NCBI RefSeq assembly: GCF_000720725.1
Contig: NZ_JOCQ01000008.1
Span: forward strand, 81,689 to 145,688
DNA from: Streptomyces rimosus subsp. rimosus
GTDB lineage: Bacteria; Actinomycetota; Actinomycetes; Streptomycetales; Streptomycetaceae
Reading direction: 5' to 3'
Length of the DNA: 64,000 bases
Positions 9,241 through 16,071 of the stretch are shown piece after piece. Both the position numbers and the translations under genes were made by a program. Below the pieces are notes generated by a model. It had not been told where the DNA came from. It made no database searches and saw nothing but the letters and a program-made list of their open reading frames with translations. How positions within the stretch are numbered: the stretch's first letter is position 1; every line of letters starts with the position of its first letter.

Positions 9241-9984
9241 TCAAGCCACGTCTCGGGAGGTGAACAGCTTGCGGGCGACGAGCCAGGCAACGGCCAGCCA
9301 GCCGGCTATGACCACCAGCGCGACCGGCTCGGACAGCAGCTCGGGCTTGCCGTCGCGGTAGACCGAGCTCATGGCGATCGTCAGCAGGTACTTGGCGCCT
9401 GCCGGGAACAGTCGCTGAAGGGCGGGGTCGAGGAGGAGAGTGAGCGCCATCAGGGTGCCCACCGCGCCGATCTGGTTGCGGATGATCCAGCCGAGGAAGG
9501 TGCCCCACGGCGCGGAGAGCGCGGTGCACAGGAAGACCCCGAGCACGATCAGCCAGGTCTCGTGGGTCCACTCCGGTTCGCGGCCGAACCTCGCCATCAT
9601 GCCCCAGCCGGAGGCGACGGCGAGTCCCACGGTGAGCAGGCCGTACAGCACGCCCATGGCCGTGGCCACGACGAGCTTGGCGGAGAAGAGCCGCCGGCGG
9701 CTGCCGCTCAGCAGCACCGACCGCGTGATCGTCCCGGTGGCGTACTCGCGGGAGGTGAGGATCGCGCCGAGGAGCGAGGAGAACAGCAGCATCATCATCC
9801 AGGCCCGGACGATGTCGTCGGTCACCGTGGCGGCGGTGGTCTGCCCTTCGGTGATGCCCTGGTCGCCCTGTGTGGCGTAGCCGAGGCTCGCCAGGAACGA
9901 CATGAAGATGCCGATCGCGGCCGGTACCCACCAGGCGCGGCCGGTCCACGCCTTCCGCCACTCGCCGGCTATGACACTAGACAT
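9241..9984 (-). CDS. ABC transporter permease (ABC-2 type)
   Basis: A 247-residue integral membrane protein with six hydrophobic segments and the ABC-2 motif SREYATGTITRSVLLSGSRRR after the second helix, as in NatB/CcmB-like exporters. The start ATG at 9984 lies inside the last codons of the ATPase gene (8-bp overlap), so the two products are made as a pair. In a RiPP cluster this pair most likely exports the mature peptide or gives self-protection against a membrane-active product. No peptidase domain is fused, consistent with leader removal by the separate M50 protease next door. Confidence 0.88.
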   Translation of the reverse strand: MSSVIAGEWRKAWTGRAWWVPAAIGIFMSFLASLGYATQGDQGITEGQTTAATVTDDIVRAWMMMLLFSSLLGAILTSREYATGTITRSVLLSGSRRRLFSAKLVVATAMGVLYGLLTVGLAVASGWGMMARFGREPEWTHETWLIVLGVFLCTALSAPWGTFLGWIIRNQIGAVGTLMALTLLLDPALQRLFPAGAKYLLTIAMSSVYRDGKPELLSEPVALVVIAGWLAVAWLVARKLFTSRDVA

Positions 9985-10711
9985 GGGTCTTTCCTTCTGT
10001 TCCGTCGCCCACCAGTGCGAAGAAGCGGTCTTCCAGGCGCTCCGCGCCGGCTGATGTGAGGTCGGAGAGCGGACCGGCGTAGCGCAGCGTCCGCTGCATG
10101 ATCACTACGTCGTCCACGGTCTGTTCGACCTCGGCGAGAAGGTGACTGGAGAGCAGGACGGTGCGCCCCTCGTCGGCGAGGGAGCGCAGCATGTCGCGCA
10201 GCCAGCGGATGCCGTCCGGGTCGAGCCCGTTGGCCGGTTCGTCGAGCACGAGCAGTTCGGGATCGGCGAGGAGGGCCACGGCCAGGGACAGCCGCTGCCG
10301 CATGCCGGTCGAGTACGCCTTGACCTTGCGGTCCGCCCGGTCGGCGAGGCCCACCCGGTCCAGGACCGCGTCCCCGCGCTCCTTCGGCAGGCCCAGCATC
10401 CTCGCCCAGGTGGCCAGGGCGCTCCGGCCGGTCGTGCCCGGCAGCTCCCCGATCCCGTCCATGCTGACCCCGACCCGGCGGGCTGCGTCGGGCAGGTCCT
10501 GGTAGGCACGGCCGAATACGGTGGCGTGGCCGGCGGTGGGCCGGGCCAGGCCCAGCAGTATGCGCAAGGACGTCGTCTTGCCGGCGCCGTTGCGGCCGAG
10601 CAAACCCACCACACGCCCCGGCCTGACGTCGAAGGAGAGATCGTCGACGGCCGTGGTGGCACCGAATGTCTTGGTGACGCCGCGAAAGCTGATGACTGCT
10701 TCGTCACTCAT
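9977..10711 (-). CDS. ABC transporter ATP-binding protein
   Basis: A 244-residue ATPase: Walker A GRNGAGKT (39-46), signature YSTGMRQRLSLA, Walker B LLVLDEPANGLD, and H-loop SSHLLAEVEQ. This is the bacitracin/lantibiotic-immunity (BcrA/NatA) type of ATPase. ATG at 10711 was chosen over an upstream GTG (10738) because it begins directly with MSDEAVISFRGVTKTFG and overlaps the stop of the small membrane protein by 8 bp. It works with the permease encoded immediately downstream. Likely role is export of, or resistance to, the peptide product. Confidence 0.92.
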   Translation of the reverse strand: MSDEAVISFRGVTKTFGATTAVDDLSFDVRPGRVVGLLGRNGAGKTTSLRILLGLARPTAGHATVFGRAYQDLPDAARRVGVSMDGIGELPGTTGRSALATWARMLGLPKERGDAVLDRVGLADRADRKVKAYSTGMRQRLSLAVALLADPELLVLDEPANGLDPDGIRWLRDMLRSLADEGRTVLLSSHLLAEVEQTVDDVVIMQRTLRYAGPLSDLTSAGAERLEDRFFALVGDGTEGKTHV

Positions 10712-10898
10712 TACGGCTCCGTGCAATACCCGCGACAATGAATCCCACGCAGACCAGCAGAACGGCGAACAGAGCCACCATGAGGCCGACCTGTGCGGCC
10801 CCGGACATTGTCAGATTGACAATGGCGAGCAGCGCTACGACGGGCGCGGAGACAACGACGGGGATCAGTATCGCTTTCCGCTGTTGACCGTTGGACAT
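10704..10898 (-). CDS. small two-helix membrane protein
   Basis: A 64-residue protein with an AAAGGAG ribosome site 6-10 bp before its ATG. After MSNGQQRK come two hydrophobic helices (ILIPVVVSAPVVALLAIVNL and the segment VGLMVALFAVLLVCVGFIVA), ending IARSRNE. Its stop overlaps the ATPase start by 8 bp, so it is translationally coupled to the exporter and is the first gene after the precursors. No family recognised. Likely roles are a transporter accessory subunit or an immunity protein; both are inference from position. Confidence 0.75.
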   Translation of the reverse strand: MSNGQQRKAILIPVVVSAPVVALLAIVNLTMSGAAQVGLMVALFAVLLVCVGFIVAGIARSRNE

Positions 10899-11010
10899 GA
10901 TGGTCTCCTTTGTGGGCTGTGGGGGGGAAGGGAATGCCATGGGAGGGTGCCATGGCGGTGGCACGTCTGCTACCACCACGGCACCTCGTGCTCAGGGATC
11001 ACCCACGCAT

Positions 11011-11048
11011 CGGCCGAAGTGCGCGGGCGCTGAGCGGGCCTTCGGCCG
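11011..11048 (-). terminator. hairpin just after the second precursor gene
   Basis: A perfect 9-bp inverted repeat (CGGCCGAAG at 11011-11019 and CTTCGGCCG at 11040-11048, 20-nt loop) begins 2 nt beyond the stop of the 58-residue precursor. There is no T-run. Such hairpins after RiPP precursor genes often act as partial terminators or 3' mRNA stabilisers, giving more precursor than enzyme transcript. Confidence 0.5.
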
Positions 11049-11050
11049 GA

Positions 11051-11227
11051 TCAGGTAACGATGCTGGCCGCGACGGTCAGGCCGCTGTACGCGACGGACG
11101 ACGCGAGGCTGGCGGCGCTGATCGTGGCGCCGGTCTTGAAGCCCGACCAGAAGTCCGGGGCCTCCATGGCCTCCAGCTCCTGCATGCCGAGTTCCAGCGT
11201 CGACTCGTGGCTCTTCTTCTCCTGCAT
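11051..11227 (-). CDS. RiPP precursor peptide, copy 1 (daptide-like, Cys-free)
   Basis: A 58-residue peptide with a strong AGGAGG site 6 bp before the ATG. Leader residues 1-24 end in LELGMQELEAMEAP (11-24). The 34-residue core starts DFWSGFKTG and ends AASIVT. The core has 7 Ser and 4 Thr, one Lys, one Trp, one Tyr and no Cys, and its last residue is Thr. The leader matches that of the neighbouring 55-residue peptide almost residue for residue while the cores differ, the hallmark of RiPP precursors. A C-terminal Thr is the substrate required by the daptide enzymes, whose homologues lie immediately upstream; the Ser/Thr content suits the LanKC. It was found by translating this short interval directly. 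Confidence 0.9.
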   Translation of the reverse strand: MQEKKSHESTLELGMQELEAMEAPDFWSGFKTGATISAASLASSVAYSGLTVAASIVT

Positions 11228-11267
11228 GTGACACCTCCTGTTTGGGTGATGATTCGGGTGCGGCTGT

Positions 11268-11304
11268 GCGCGCCCACCTGGCTGTGCCGGTACTACGGGC
11301 GCGC
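11268..11304 (-). other. inverted repeat between the two precursor genes
   Basis: GCGCGCCC (11268-11275) and GGGCGCGC (11297-11304) form a perfect 8-bp stem with a 21-nt loop. It sits between the stop of the 55-residue precursor (11333) and the ribosome site of the 58-residue one. It may set relative precursor levels, but no terminator T-run is present. Confidence 0.4.
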
Positions 11305-11332
11305 GGTATCGGGAATGCGGATGCGCGCCGTA

Positions 11333-11500
11333 TCAGGTGGCGACGGAAACCGAAATACCCCACGCGGCGCTGTAGCCCACGGCGCTGACGACGGTGATAC
11401 CCGTCCCGACGCCCGCGGCGGTCGACCAGAAGCCCGGGGCCTCCATGACCTCCAGCTCCTGCATGCCGAGCTCCAGCTCGTGGTTGGCGTTCTCCTGCAT
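11333..11500 (-). CDS. RiPP precursor peptide, copy 2 (daptide-like, Cys-free)
   Basis: A 55-residue peptide from the ATG at 11500, with AAGGGGG about 7 bp upstream; an ATG six codons further up is possible but has no ribosome site. The leader (1-22) ends LELGMQELEVMEAP, and the 33-residue core begins GFWSTAAGVGTG and ends ISVSVAT. The core has 5 Ser and 4 Thr, two Trp, one Tyr, no Cys, and a terminal Thr. The leader is shared with the neighbouring precursor except for a three-residue gap near the N terminus and a few substitutions. The two peptides could be independent products or a two-component pair. The gene is the first of the pair in transcription order, 89 bp after the ADH-like gene stop. 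Confidence 0.9.
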   Translation of the reverse strand: MQENANHELELGMQELEVMEAPGFWSTAAGVGTGITVVSAVGYSAAWGISVSVAT

Positions 11501-11548
11501 GACTTTCCCCCTTCGCATTTTCCGTAGATGTTTCTCTTGGCATCCGCA

Positions 11549-11565
11549 CCCGCTGAGGGAGCGGG
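11549..11565 (-). other. short hairpin between ADH-like gene and precursors
   Basis: CCCGCT and AGCGGG around a GAGGG loop form a compact 6-bp stem 25 bp downstream of the ADH-like stop codon (leftward sense) and about 49 bp before the first precursor start. It could weakly terminate the enzyme transcript or separate a precursor promoter from it. Confidence 0.35.
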
Positions 11566-11589
11566 AGCGGAAGTCTTGTGTGCTGCCGG

Positions 11590-12789
11590 TCAGGTGTCCG
11601 CCGGGACCGGTGTGCCGGACGCCCTCGCCAACAGGCCGCGTACCTCGTCCTCCGTCAGGCCGCCGAGCATGGGCAGCCCCGCGCCCCAGGCGTGCACCGT
11701 GCGGCGGGCGAGGGCGTCCAGGTGTTCCGCGCCGAGACCGATACGCCGCTCGATGCGCCAGGACTCCAGGAGCGCGGCGATACCGAGTGCCGGATCAGCC
11801 GGCAACGGCCGCGGGCCGATGCCGCGCAGCCGCCCCCACAGGCGGTGCAAACGCCGTGCGGAACCCCACCGTGCGTCACCTTCGGCTATGGACCGCCACA
11901 AGTGCGGCAGGAGCGCCGCCACCGCGGTCATCTTGCGCACGCCCGCCGTCGTCGACAGCTCGTTGGCGATGAGCCAGCCTTTGACGGCGTAGGCGTCCCG
12001 GCCGAAGTGCAGCCACTCCGCGTGGGTGTGACCGCTCAGTTTCGCTGCTTCCAGGCGTACTTCGTCCCCGATGGCGCGTCCCGCCAGCCGGTCGTCGCGT
12101 ACGGCGTCGCCCAGGCGGACCAGTTGTTCCGCGACGGTCTCCGTCAGGGCGTCCTCGGTCGGCAGGTCCCGGTCGTCGCCGACGTAGGGGCTGGCGACCC
12201 GGAACAGCGCCTCCAGGACACCTTCGGCGACCAGCTCGCCCGGCAGGGTCCGCGTCGCCACCGGGTCCAGCAGAGCGCATTCGGGCCGCAGGCCCGCGCC
12301 CATCACCAGCCGTTTGCCGTCCGCCGACGCCAGACAGACGACCGCGCTCACCTCCGCCCCCGTGCCCACCGTGGTGGGCACGGCGATCAGTGGCACCGTG
12401 CGGGCGCGGCCGGGCGGCAGCACGACCAGCCCGCTGCGCTGCGGCACCGTGATCCGCTGCGCCACGTCCGGAGCCGAGCACAGGAGCGTGGCCAGCTTGA
12501 CGCGATCGAGCAGTGATCCGCCGCCGACGCCCACCACGACCTCGGCGCCGGCCAGGTGACGTGCCGACTCCATGACGGCGTCCAGGTCTCCCGGCCCGGC
12601 GAGAACGGTGGGTTCGGTGCGGAATCCGGCCCGGTCGAGCCGGTCGCGTACGCGCGTGGCGGTTTCGGAACCGGCTACGCCTTCGTCCACCAGCAGCCCG
12701 GCGCGCCGGCCGGGCCGGCCCGCCAGGAGGTCCGAGAGCCGGCCGAGGCCGTGCAGCACCCGCGTGGGGCCCTTGGTGCCGGCGGTCAT
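11590..12789 (-). CDS. iron-ADH-fold dehydrogenase, candidate C-terminal Thr oxidative decarboxylase
   Basis: A 399-residue member of the iron-containing alcohol dehydrogenase fold: GGGSLLD (89-95) and PTTVGTGAE (138-146) form the NAD(P) site. In daptide loci the homologue oxidises the beta-hydroxyl of the C-terminal Thr, and the beta-keto acid loses CO2. The metal site is altered here. The usual Asp-x3-His reads E193-ALF-R197, and the usual His/His pair 14 residues apart reads H256/K270. So at least two classical ligands are lost, and the enzyme may use another metal geometry or none. Its ATG overlaps the aminotransferase stop (ATGA), giving a coupled methyltransferase-aminotransferase-dehydrogenase trio, the enzyme set that builds the daptide C terminus. 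Confidence 0.82.
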   Translation of the reverse strand: MTAGTKGPTRVLHGLGRLSDLLAGRPGRRAGLLVDEGVAGSETATRVRDRLDRAGFRTEPTVLAGPGDLDAVMESARHLAGAEVVVGVGGGSLLDRVKLATLLCSAPDVAQRITVPQRSGLVVLPPGRARTVPLIAVPTTVGTGAEVSAVVCLASADGKRLVMGAGLRPECALLDPVATRTLPGELVAEGVLEALFRVASPYVGDDRDLPTEDALTETVAEQLVRLGDAVRDDRLAGRAIGDEVRLEAAKLSGHTHAEWLHFGRDAYAVKGWLIANELSTTAGVRKMTAVAALLPHLWRSIAEGDARWGSARRLHRLWGRLRGIGPRPLPADPALGIAALLESWRIERRIGLGAEHLDALARRTVHAWGAGLPMLGGLTEDEVRGLLARASGTPVPADT

Positions 12790-14087
12790 CCGCGTTCCTC
12801 GGTGTGAGGCCGGCGTCCCCGGCCGGGTCCACCGCCCGCCGTGTACGCGTCCAGTCCGGCCCGTACGCACTCCAGCAGCTCGGAGAGTTCGGCGGGGGTG
12901 TACGTGAGCGCGGGAAAGAGCTGTACGCCGTTCAGGCCGGGGTGCACGATGGCGCCCGCCGCGCGGATCGCGCCGACCAGCGCGGGGACCTCGGCCTGCG
13001 GGAACGGCGCGCCGTCGGCCGTGATCAGGCGGACCGACCGGAAGAGCCCCACGCCTTGGGTGTGCGACACCAGGGGATGCCCGGCGACCAGCTCGTCCAG
13101 CTCCGCGTCCAGTCGCACGGCCAGCCTCCGGCCCTGGGCCACTGCGTCCAGCCGCTGCATCTCCGAGAGGGTCGCCAGGATGGCCGCGCAGGTGACGGGG
13201 GTGCCTGCCTGCGTCTCGCCATGGCTGAGCACCGCGCCGACCTCGTCGAAGGCCGCGGCCACCGCGCGCGAGGCGACCACCACGGCCGCCGCGCTGGTTC
13301 CGTTGGTCAGGCCCTTGGAGGAGATCAGAAGGTCGGGTGGGGCCGGCCACCGTTCCGAGGCGAAGAGCGCGCCGGTACGGCCGAAGCCGGTCGCCACCTC
13401 GTCCGCCACCAGCAGGAAGCCATGGGCATCGCGGAGCCGCAGGAGCTCGGCGACGTACTCCTCGGTGAGCGGCACCGCTCCGGTGCCCAGTACGGGTTCG
13501 ACCACGACGGCAGCGGTCTGCGTGCCCTGCCTGGCCAGCAGCGTCGCCAGCTCGGCCGGTTCGTTGGGGGTGACGTGGCGGACCAGCCGCTGGTCGACGC
13601 CGTACACCTGCTGTCCGAGGTCCTCGCCGGTCAGCGCGAACCCGCCGAAGGTCAGCCCGTGGTAGCTGGCCCGCAGCCCTACGACGATCTTGCGACGGGG
13701 CTCGCCGCGCAGCGCGTGGTAGTGCCGGGCGACCTTCATGACCAGGTCGTTGGCCGCCCCGCCGGACGTGGAGAACAGTACGCGTGCATAGTGACCGGGG
13801 CCGCACGCCTCGATCAGCGCCGCCGCGGCGCGGCGGGCGTAGGCGTTCTCGTAGCGGAAGACGCTGAGGTACGAGGCGTCCAGCAGGGCGTCGGCCGCCG
13901 CCCGGGCGACGGCCTGGTTGCCGTAGCCCAGGTTGGTGTTCCACAACCCACTGGAGCCGTCGAGCAGTTCGCGCCCGTCGGCGAAGCGGACCCGTACGCC
14001 CTGGGCGGATACCGCGCACAGCGTGTCATCACCGTGGTGCTCGACAGGGAGCAACGCGGGCCACAACGGTCTGAGCCCGGACGTCAT
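12786..14087 (-). CDS. class III PLP aminotransferase (daptide-type)
   Basis: A 433-residue omega-aminotransferase-like enzyme. STSGGAAND (106-114) binds the cofactor phosphate, YHG (142-144) stacks on the ring, ADEV (228-231) carries the Asp contacting the pyridine nitrogen, and ISSKGLTNG holds the Schiff-base Lys258. In the daptide pathway the homologue aminates the ketone left after oxidative decarboxylation of the terminal Thr, giving a 1,2-diaminopropane end group. Start ATG at 14087 overlaps the methyltransferase TGA by 4 bp and its own stop overlaps the dehydrogenase start, so three consecutive genes are translationally coupled. An ordinary metabolic aminotransferase would be unlikely in that setting. 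Confidence 0.88.
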   Translation of the reverse strand: MTSGLRPLWPALLPVEHHGDDTLCAVSAQGVRVRFADGRELLDGSSGLWNTNLGYGNQAVARAAADALLDASYLSVFRYENAYARRAAAALIEACGPGHYARVLFSTSGGAANDLVMKVARHYHALRGEPRRKIVVGLRASYHGLTFGGFALTGEDLGQQVYGVDQRLVRHVTPNEPAELATLLARQGTQTAAVVVEPVLGTGAVPLTEEYVAELLRLRDAHGFLLVADEVATGFGRTGALFASERWPAPPDLLISSKGLTNGTSAAAVVVASRAVAAAFDEVGAVLSHGETQAGTPVTCAAILATLSEMQRLDAVAQGRRLAVRLDAELDELVAGHPLVSHTQGVGLFRSVRLITADGAPFPQAEVPALVGAIRAAGAIVHPGLNGVQLFPALTYTPAELSELLECVRAGLDAYTAGGGPGRGRRPHTEERG

Positions 14088-14884
14088 GCGCAGCTCTCCG
14101 TTTCCAGAAGTACATCGGTCAACCGCGGGCTGACGGCGGGCAACTGCTGTTGGCTGTGCACCGTGAAGCCCGCGTGGGCCAGCTCGTCCCGCAATTGGCC
14201 GACGGGCAGGACCCCGACGTTGCTGGTGCACACGGCCGTCGGTCCGTCGGCGGGGTGGGCGGGGAAGATGGTGACGGTCCGTACGGCGTCCCCCGGCACC
14301 CAGTGGTCGAAGATGCGGTAGTCCGTGCCGCCGCTGGTCGTGTACGTCTGCTCGATCTCGGGTGGGCCCGTGTAGCCCGGGTCCGCGTCCACCGTGGTCA
14401 GCAGGAAGCGTCCGCCGGGCTCCAGGTGGGCGCGGACCGACGCGAAGAGCCGGGCCCGGCCGGCCTGGTCCAGAAGCGAGACCGACGTGGTGCCCAACAC
14501 GATGACGGGGAACCGCCGGTGCAACGAGAAGTCGCTCATGTCGCCCTGGACGACCGTGCAGCGCTCGGCCAGCGGCGCCGGAGCCTGGGCCAGCCGCTCC
14601 CGCAGCAGGGCGAGCATGCTCCGCGAGAGATCGAGCGCGGTGACCTCGCGGCCCATGGCCAGCAGCGGCAGGGTGAGCCGGCCCGAGCCCGCGGCGAGAT
14701 CCAGCACGGGCCCCGGGGTGCGGCGCACGAGACCCAGAAGCTCACGCACCTCGTGTTGATCACGCCCGGCCATGTCGTGGTAGACGGCGGAGCCGACCTC
14801 GTCGTACAGGTCGTGCAGTACCGCGCGTTCACCGAGTTGGGCCAGCAGTTCGCCTGCCCGGCCCGGAATTCTTCGCTCACTCAT
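14084..14884 (-). CDS. SAM-dependent methyltransferase (daptide-type N-methyltransferase)
   Basis: A 266-residue class I methyltransferase. Motif I is VLDLAAGSGRL (60-70), followed by VTALDLSRSML (acidic ribose contact) and VVQGDMSDF. An extra C-terminal region of about 100 residues is rich in aromatic and Thr residues (EIEQTYTTSGGTDYRIFDHW), suitable for a large substrate. The ATG at 14884 lies 5 bp after the upstream stop with AGGTG before it. Its coupling to the aminotransferase suggests it dimethylates the new C-terminal amine, as in daptides. Methylation elsewhere, such as the peptide N terminus, cannot be excluded. Confidence 0.87.
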   Translation of the reverse strand: MSERRIPGRAGELLAQLGERAVLHDLYDEVGSAVYHDMAGRDQHEVRELLGLVRRTPGPVLDLAAGSGRLTLPLLAMGREVTALDLSRSMLALLRERLAQAPAPLAERCTVVQGDMSDFSLHRRFPVIVLGTTSVSLLDQAGRARLFASVRAHLEPGGRFLLTTVDADPGYTGPPEIEQTYTTSGGTDYRIFDHWVPGDAVRTVTIFPAHPADGPTAVCTSNVGVLPVGQLRDELAHAGFTVHSQQQLPAVSPRLTDVLLETESCA

Positions 14885-14889
14885 GGAAC

Positions 14890-15981
14890 TCAGGCACCTG
14901 CCGTAACCGGCTCGGCCGTGGTCAGCCGCATGTCCGCGGCGCCGAAGCGCGTGGCGACCTGCCGCAGCGCGTCCCGGTCGGCGAAGGAGGCAGCCGCCTC
15001 GACCGAGCCGCACGCCAGCAGCGCCTCGACGAGCTCGGCGGCGGGGAGCCCCACCCGGAACGTCCGGTGTGTGACCGCGCTGTGGAGGTACGCCTCCTCG
15101 TCGGTCCAGAGCAGGAGGGGAAGGTCGGTGCCGATGGCGTCCGAGGGCTGCGTGGTGGCGGACGGATCCGGCAGCCCGGCCATCAGACGGCCCCCGAATC
15201 CGGACACCCGGGGGGTGGGCAGGCCCATGACACGGAGGCGGCGGATGCCGTCGAGCGCCGCGAAGTACCGGCTGAGCCAGGGCCGCGAGGCCAGTTCCGG
15301 TACACGCGCCTCTTCGGGAAGCACGTCTCCCAGGCACACCGGGCCGGAGTGCGCATCGGCCCCCGCGACGCGGGACCACTCCGCTTGCAGCGTGGCCCAG
15401 TCATCGCCCACGGACCCCAGCCGACGTCCACCGGGCGAGAGGGAGAGGCGTCCATCCGCTCCCGCGTACAGCCGTCGCCGGGGGCCGTCGCCGGTGACGG
15501 CCGCGCCCAGCCCCGCGAGGTCCGCGAGCTGGATGACGGGGTGGCCCAGGAAGTCGGGGAAGACCCCGTCCAGGCGCGCCCGGTCGGCGTCGGCGAGGAA
15601 GGCGGCGAAGTCCGCCGCGTCGGCGATGCGGATCAGCGTCGGACCGATGACGGACATGTACTCGCTGATGCCGTAACTCTGCAGCTGGAGATAGAAAGTC
15701 TCGGTACCGGAGGACATCGAGAACTCCGTGCCGGGCTCGCTCAGCGAACCTTCGTACCCGACGATGTGCGGGCCGTCGGCGCTGCCCCCATGGCCGGGCA
15801 CGAACAAGGTGGTGCGCGGGCTGACGAGATCCGAGCCGATGATCTGAGCGAGGTGCTCGGGGCTCTCCAGCACCATCAGCGCGGTCCCGGTGGGGGAACC
15901 GGGCTCCCCGGTGCCGGTGTCGCCGACCGGGCCCTGGCCCGTGGCCCAGACCGTCAGCCGCCCTTTGATCCCGTTAACCAT
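14890..15981 (-). CDS. candidate daptide RiPP-recognition protein
   Basis: A 363-residue soluble protein without catalytic motifs that I recognise. The N terminus reads MVNGIKGRLTVWATG, and a GHGGSADGPHIVGYEG segment lies near 80-90. The middle contains ATQPSDAIGTDLPLLLWTDEEAYL, and the C terminus (about 290-363) has a small helical-repeat look (AAELVEALLACGS... FADRDALRQVATRFGA). Daptide loci contain a protein of about this size acting as precursor recognition factor, always next to the methyltransferase/aminotransferase/dehydrogenase trio. Assignment rests on position, size and absence of enzyme signatures, not on an alignment. It starts 90 bp after the LLM oxidoreductase stop and ends 5 bp before the methyltransferase, with GAGGA about 10 bp before its ATG. 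Confidence 0.55.
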   Translation of the reverse strand: MVNGIKGRLTVWATGQGPVGDTGTGEPGSPTGTALMVLESPEHLAQIIGSDLVSPRTTLFVPGHGGSADGPHIVGYEGSLSEPGTEFSMSSGTETFYLQLQSYGISEYMSVIGPTLIRIADAADFAAFLADADRARLDGVFPDFLGHPVIQLADLAGLGAAVTGDGPRRRLYAGADGRLSLSPGGRRLGSVGDDWATLQAEWSRVAGADAHSGPVCLGDVLPEEARVPELASRPWLSRYFAALDGIRRLRVMGLPTPRVSGFGGRLMAGLPDPSATTQPSDAIGTDLPLLLWTDEEAYLHSAVTHRTFRVGLPAAELVEALLACGSVEAAASFADRDALRQVATRFGAADMRLTTAEPVTAGA

Positions 15982-16071
15982 GATCTCTTTTCCTCTTCAC
16001 CACGTAGGGGCCGACGCGGTGGTCGCACCCGGTGCGTGGCCGGTCCTGTGTAGGTGCCTGGCCGTCATGGC

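Noticed and set aside
10992..11549. A 185-residue leftward frame spanning both precursor genes
   Set aside because: Out of frame with the two precursors, which have strong ribosome sites, matching leaders and a Thr end; the long frame is a byproduct.
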